This document shows positions 6,823 to 10,035 of a DNA stretch of 10,035 nucleotides, piece after piece. Positions within the stretch are counted from its first letter, which is position 1; the number at the start of each line of letters is the position of its first letter. Under the pieces are notes generated by a model. The model saw only the letters and a program-made list of their open reading frames with translations. It was not told the DNA's origin and searched no databases. Made by a program: the position numbers and the translations under genes. The DNA comes from Polyangiaceae bacterium (GTDB lineage Bacteria; Myxococcota_A; Polyangia; Polyangiales; Polyangiaceae): positions 1 through 10,035 of the forward strand of contig JAICXU010000054.1 in NCBI GenBank assembly GCA_025934595.1. Direction: 5' to 3'.

Positions 6823-8097
6823 ATGCGGATGTCGGGCGATCCCTCTCATCACGCTCACTCGGCGTTTCGCGCGGTGCCGCGCACGGGTGTCATCTACGTC
6901 ACGGCCGAGGCCACGAAACGCGGGTTTTCCGCGGCGGATCCATCGTGGTGCAATCTCGGACAAGGACAGCCCGAGAGCGGGGAGCTCCCCGGCGCGCCGC
7001 CTCGCGTGCGCGAAGTTTCGATCGGCACGGACGATCAAGAGTACGCGCCCGTCGCCGGCATGTGGGAATTGCGCGAGTCCATCGCGAGCCTCTACAACGC
7101 GCTCTATCGACGCGGCATGCCTTCGCAATACAGCGCGGAGAACGTGTGCGTGTCGGGCGGAGGCCGCGCTTCGCTGACGCGCGCAGCCGCGAGCCTCGGC
7201 CAAATCAACCTCGGACATTTTTTGCCGGACTACACGGCGTACGAAGAGCTGCTCGACATCTTCAAGGCGTTCACGTCGATCCCGATCCTGCTGGAGGGCG
7301 CGCGTGGCTATGCGTTCTCGGCCGACGATCTGAAAAAGGAAATTTTGGGCCGCGGCCTCTCCGCGATTTTGATGAGCAATCCGTGCAATCCCACCGGCAA
7401 GCTCGTCGGCGGCGACGACCTCGCGCAATGGATGCAGATTGCACGCGATTTGGACTGCACGTTTTTGATCGACGAATTCTATTCGCATTACATCTATCGA
7501 TCGAAGCGGGGCGATCTGCCGGTCGAGAGCGCGGCGCGCTACGTCGAGAACGTCGATGCCGATCCCGTCGTGCTCTTCGACGGCCTCACGAAAAATTGGC
7601 GCGACCCGGGATGGCGCGTGACCTGGGCCGTCGGACCGAAATCGGTGGTCGACGCGCTCGCGAGCGCAGGATCTTTTTTGGACGGTGGAGGATCGCGCCC
7701 GCTGCAGCGCGCCGCGATTCCACTCCTCGACGAGAAGCACGTCGTCGCCGAGACGAACGCGATCCAACGGAGCTTCCGGGACAAACGCGATCGCATGCAC
7801 TCGCGTCTCGAGAGGATGGGCGTCCAATTCGATCGCGTCCCGGACGGCACGTTCTATCTCTGGGGCAACGTCGCCGCCCTGCCCGCTCCGCTGAGCGACG
7901 GCATGGGATTCTTTCGCGCCGCGCTCGAGAAGAACGTCATCACGGTGCCGGGCGAGTTCTTCGACGTGAATCCCGGAAAACGAAGAACGGCAAGAGGCTC
8001 GCGTTTCAAGAGCTACGTCCGCTTCTCGTTCGGGCCGACCGCGAAGACGCTGGACGAAGCGATGAATCGGCTCGAAGAGATGATCTCGCGCAGCTGA
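6823..8097 (+). CDS. PLP-dependent class I/II aminotransferase
   Basis: The 424-residue protein has every hallmark of fold-type I aminotransferases: the NPCNPTG loop at 186-192, D217-E-F-Y220 (aspartate to the pyridine nitrogen, tyrosine to the 3'-oxygen), the PLP lysine K257 in GLTKNWRDPGWRVTW, and the terminal R400 in SYVRFSFG, which would bind the substrate carboxylate. Length is standard. The GLTKNWR..PGWRVTW sequence resembles aspartate/kynurenine-type aminotransferases; the specific amino donor cannot be read. Two starts are possible, ATG 6823 and ATG 6829; neither has a Shine-Dalgarno, and the frame upstream is Arg-rich shadow. I take the first. It sits 17 bases after the lipoprotein gene and may be co-transcribed, though their functions have no obvious link. 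Confidence 0.9.
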   Translation: MRMSGDPSHHAHSAFRAVPRTGVIYVTAEATKRGFSAADPSWCNLGQGQPESGELPGAPPRVREVSIGTDDQEYAPVAGMWELRESIASLYNALYRRGMPSQYSAENVCVSGGGRASLTRAAASLGQINLGHFLPDYTAYEELLDIFKAFTSIPILLEGARGYAFSADDLKKEILGRGLSAILMSNPCNPTGKLVGGDDLAQWMQIARDLDCTFLIDEFYSHYIYRSKRGDLPVESAARYVENVDADPVVLFDGLTKNWRDPGWRVTWAVGPKSVVDALASAGSFLDGGGSRPLQRAAIPLLDEKHVVAETNAIQRSFRDKRDRMHSRLERMGVQFDRVPDGTFYLWGNVAALPAPLSDGMGFFRAALEKNVITVPGEFFDVNPGKRRTARGSRFKSYVRFSFGPTAKTLDEAMNRLEEMISRS

Positions 8098-8121
8098 CGT
8101 CCACGACGACGCCAAAAATGC

Positions 8122-8144
8122 CGCGAAAATGAGCTTTTTTCGCG
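8122..8144. terminator. Perfect inverted repeat between aminotransferase and sigma genes
   Basis: CGCGAAAA, a 7-base loop, then TTTTCGCG form a perfect 8-bp stem 24 bases after the aminotransferase stop. The T-run is inside the stem rather than after it, and the AT-rich upper half makes it weaker than a typical intrinsic terminator. It could be a bidirectional terminator or an operator for a dimeric regulator upstream of the sigma factor gene. The 113-base spacer around it (8098-8210) holds nothing else I recognise, and no clear ECF-type promoter element is seen. Confidence 0.4.
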
Positions 8145-8210
8145 CGACGCGCACGATTTCTCATCGCAGGTGAAATTTCTCTCCGGGCTCGGGCGAATGG
8201 TGAAAGAACC

Positions 8211-8834
8211 ATGTTCGCGGCTCCTCGAATGCCCGAGCTTCCCGCTGCTCCGCAGATGCCGTTTTTCTCGCTCGCCGCGGTGCGTGAGGAAGCGGCGTCT
8301 TTGGAGCCCGTGGTGCGCGCGGTCGTTGCCGCCGTGCTCCGCGAAGGGAGAAAGCATCCGGATGTCGACGATTGCACGAACGAGACGTTGCGGCGCGCGC
8401 TCGAAGGAGCGGAGCGTCTGCGCCAAGGCGAGCCGGTGCGCCCGTGGCTCGTGGGAATCGCACGCCACGTCGCGCTCGATTCGCTTCGCGCCAAAAAACG
8501 GCGGCGCAATCGTGAAGCGGAAGCCCCTCCGGATTCGACGGGGGACGTCGGCTCGCTCGTCGACAAGATTCCGGATGCTGCGCCGAGCGCGGGCGAAATA
8601 CTTTCCGGCAAACAGCGCGACACGCGCGTCCGCGAAGCCATCGAACGGCTCGCGCCCGTCATGCGGGACGCGCTCGTGAAGTTCCACCTCGAAGGGAAGA
8701 GTTACGTGCAGATTGCACAAGAAATGAACGTGCCGCTCGGATCGGTCGCCACGTGGGTCACGCGTGGGCGCAAAGCGATCGCCGCCGAGATCGGTCGAGA
8801 TCACGCCCAAGATCATGAAGGGAAGCTGCAATGA
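8211..8834 (+). CDS. ECF-family RNA polymerase sigma factor
   Basis: The 207-residue protein has only sigma regions 2 and 4. Region 2 spans about 33-99, including DDCTNETL, the WLVGIARHVALDSLRAKKRR part that contacts the -10 element, and a basic end. A linker of about 40 residues (100-140) follows, Pro/Asp/Ser-rich. Region 4 spans about 142-195 with a helix-turn-helix at 164-185 (SYVQIAQEMNVPLGSV then RGRKAI). ATG 8211 is preceded by a purine-rich GGTGAAAG; in-frame ATGs at 8229 and 8256 have no such site. The first 20 residues are Pro-rich and atypical, so a later start is possible. It overlaps the putative anti-sigma gene by 4 bases (ATGA), a usual sign of a paired regulator; it probably also regulates its own operon. 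Target genes unknown. Confidence 0.9.
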   Translation: MFAAPRMPELPAAPQMPFFSLAAVREEAASLEPVVRAVVAAVLREGRKHPDVDDCTNETLRRALEGAERLRQGEPVRPWLVGIARHVALDSLRAKKRRRNREAEAPPDSTGDVGSLVDKIPDAAPSAGEILSGKQRDTRVREAIERLAPVMRDALVKFHLEGKSYVQIAQEMNVPLGSVATWVTRGRKAIAAEIGRDHAQDHEGKLQ

Positions 8835-9322
8835 ACGACGACCCCAAGAACCTCTTGCCGGACGCGCTCGTGTGGTCGGGAGAGCATCTCTCCGAGATCG
8901 CGCTCACGGCCCTCGGCGACGGGCAAGACAAGATCATCCCGCAAAATGCCCTCGATCACGCGGCGTCGTGCGAGTCGTGCGGAGCGGCGATGGGACACGC
9001 CGCGATCGCTTCGATGCACGTGGGCAATGCGCTGCGTGCGCCGATCGCGGAAGTCACGATCGAACGCGCGCCGGTTCCGTGGCTCGCGATGATCGGTGCG
9101 CTCGTGCTCGCGATCGTCGGGTCGGCGCCATCGCTCCTCGAAGCCCCGCGCATGCTCGTGCATCAAATGCCGGTCGTTCTTCATGGCGCGAATGCGCTGC
9201 TGCGCGGGCTCGCGGGTGGGCTCGGTCCGGCCGTGAACTTTGCGTGTGCCGCGCTCTTGATTCTTGCCGGTGCGATGGTCGCGCGCGCGATGCCTCGCGC
9301 TTGGTCGGCGAACAAATTCTAG
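8831..9322 (+). CDS. Putative membrane anti-sigma factor with ZAS-type zinc motif
   Basis: The 163-residue protein has an N-terminal cytoplasmic part with H43-A-A-S-C47-E-S-C50, the HxxxCxxC of zinc-associated anti-sigma (ZAS) domains. H19, 24 residues earlier, is well placed to be the fourth ligand. Two hydrophobic segments follow, at about 84-103 and 134-151, the second ending in a basic tail. The first stretch is rich in small residues, as expected of an inner-membrane anti-sigma factor. It would bind the sigma factor until a signal releases it. Two membrane segments place both ends inside the cytoplasm, unlike the single-span anti-sigmas with a periplasmic sensor domain. GGGAAG lies 5 bases before the ATG; the overlap with the sigma gene supports the pairing. 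The sequence outside the zinc motif is not one I recognise. Confidence 0.7.
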   Translation: MNDDPKNLLPDALVWSGEHLSEIALTALGDGQDKIIPQNALDHAASCESCGAAMGHAAIASMHVGNALRAPIAEVTIERAPVPWLAMIGALVLAIVGSAPSLLEAPRMLVHQMPVVLHGANALLRGLAGGLGPAVNFACAALLILAGAMVARAMPRAWSANKF

Positions 9323-9333
9323 GGGCGAAATTC

Positions 9334-9338
9334 AGGAG
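9334..9338 (+). promoter_or_regulatory. Shine-Dalgarno for the secreted STN protein
   Basis: AGGAG lies 2 bases before ATG 9341 and 11 bases before the in-frame ATG 9350. Neither spacing is ideal, so the start could be either; the difference is three residues of the signal peptide. Confidence 0.5.
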
Positions 9339-9340
9339 AC

Positions 9341-10035
9341 ATGAAAAAAATGAAACGCGTTCGTTCCTCTCTCGCTCGATTCGGGCTCGCCGGTGCGCTC
9401 GTCGCATCGTCGATCCTCGTCCCCGCCGTCGCGCTCGCGTCGGTAAAGCTCGAAGGCGCATGGCCCGACTCCGACAAATCGATCTCGATCGACGCGTCCG
9501 GGCTCTCGCGATCGGAGGCCGTGCGCAAGGTCGCCGATGCGGCAGGATGGAACGTGGTGGTGCATGCCCCGCCGGGCGATCCCGTCGATTTGCACGTGAA
9601 AAACCAGCCTGCGCGCAAGGTGCTCGAGCTCGTGCTCGACGACGCGTCGTACGTCGCGAAGCGTGACGGCACGCTCGTGAACATCGCGCGCGATCAAGCA
9701 GCGGCGCCCGAGACCACGGCGAGCGCGGCATTGCCGCCCGTTCCGCCACCTCCTCCCGTTGCGGACAGCGCGACGCCTCCCGTTCCGCCGCCGCCGGCAG
9801 CCGCGTCGGCCGAAAATCCGACGACCACCGAGCGCGGCGAAGATCGCACGATCACGGGCGGTCACATCCAAATCGAGCCTGGCGAAACGGCGAAGGACGT
9901 GACCGTGCTCGGGGGATCGGTCGACGTGCTCGGGAACCGAGTCGCGCTCTACGGCCACGGCTCGGTGGATGCATCGGGCGACGCCGGGGGCGGGCAGGTG
10001 CGCATCGGGGGTGACTATCGCGGCGGCAATCCCGA
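9341..10035 (+). CDS. Secreted STN-domain protein with Pro-rich linker and haemagglutinin-like segment, 3' partial
   Basis: The frame is open to the right edge; 231 residues are visible and the C terminus is outside the window. Residues 1-33 form a Sec signal peptide with an ALA cleavage site (KKMKRVR start, hydrophobic core, cut before S34). Residues about 46-117 resemble the secretin/TonB short N-terminal (STN) domain: SISIDASGLSRSEAVRKVA, then VDLHVKNQPARKVLELVL and a final VNIAR. A Pro-rich linker (131-152) with two PVPPPP units follows. From 165 on, the sequence reads ITGGHIQIEPGETAKDVTVL, then GGSVDVLG, VALYGHGSVDASG and GGGQVRIGGDYRGGNP. The last part matches the conserved ASG..GGG.V.IGGDY.G..P pattern of two-partner-secretion exoproteins; the part just before it also recalls polymer-forming (bactofilin-like) repeats. 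The protein is probably exported and beta-helical. Start is ATG 9341 or 9350. It lies 18 bases after the anti-sigma gene and is probably in the same operon. Confidence 0.75.
   Translation, partial: MKKMKRVRSSLARFGLAGALVASSILVPAVALASVKLEGAWPDSDKSISIDASGLSRSEAVRKVADAAGWNVVVHAPPGDPVDLHVKNQPARKVLELVLDDASYVAKRDGTLVNIARDQAAAPETTASAALPPVPPPPPVADSATPPVPPPPAAASAENPTTTERGEDRTITGGHIQIEPGETAKDVTVLGGSVDVLGNRVALYGHGSVDASGDAGGGQVRIGGDYRGGNP
9737..9789 (+). repeat. Direct repeat encoding Pro-rich linker
   Basis: CCCGTTCCGCC occurs at 9737-9747 and again at 9779-9789, in frame, giving two PVPPPP stretches of the linker in the secreted protein. It is a coding repeat that could vary in copy number by slippage. 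Confidence 0.6.

Noticed and set aside
6658..8154. 498-residue minus-strand ORF opposite the aminotransferase
   Set aside because: Spans exactly the aminotransferase, which has all catalytic residues in the + frame; the minus frame is Arg/His-rich without motifs.

Overview
The window is high-GC DNA with tightly packed genes, all on the + strand. Strong G/C bias at third codon positions produces long mirror ORFs in other frames. Start codons include GTG. The content (small lipoproteins with low-complexity Ser/Gly/Asp segments, an ECF sigma/anti-sigma pair, a CxxCH-like degenerate heme lipoprotein, carotenoid-desaturase-like flavoproteins) suggests a Myxococcota-type organism such as Polyangia. 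This taxonomic guess rests on style and gene content, not on a marker gene. No gap between genes exceeds about 115 bases. I see no tRNA, rRNA, CRISPR array, IS element or attachment site.

Left block (2-5623) is a likely operon of five genes. In order they are: the 3' part of an FAD amine-oxidase/phytoene-desaturase-like enzyme (5' end outside the window); a ferritin-like diiron protein with a C-terminal membrane helix; a NodU/CmcH/TobZ-family carbamoyltransferase; a 71-residue DUF5989 (SxtK-like) membrane protein; and a SAM methyltransferase with an N-terminal zinc-ribbon (Trm112-like) module. Spacers are 53, 29 and 36 bases, then a 1-base stop/start overlap. The carbamoyltransferase/DUF5989 pair recalls SxtI/SxtK of the saxitoxin cluster, but the intervening SxtJ is absent. 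Together the genes look like a small tailoring pathway (oxidation, carbamoylation, methylation), possibly at the membrane. The substrate is unknown.

Middle block (5718-8097) starts after a 94-base spacer with a strong Shine-Dalgarno. Two translationally coupled lipoproteins follow (GTGA overlap): a small His/Cys-rich DUF4399-like one, and one resembling the CxxCH-containing cytochrome-c-like lipoproteins of myxobacteria but with a CX6CH motif. A fold-type I PLP aminotransferase follows after 17 bases.

Right block (8211-10035) follows a 113-base spacer holding a perfect inverted repeat. It encodes an ECF-family sigma factor, an overlapping (ATGA) zinc-motif membrane anti-sigma factor, and the first 231 residues of a secreted protein. 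That protein combines a secretin/TonB short N-terminal-like (STN) domain, a Pro-rich linker and a segment resembling the conserved ASG-GGG-IGGDY motif of two-partner-secretion/filamentous-haemagglutinin exoproteins. It runs off the right edge. The STN-to-haemagglutinin-like architecture next to a sigma/anti-sigma pair is the most unusual item in the window.
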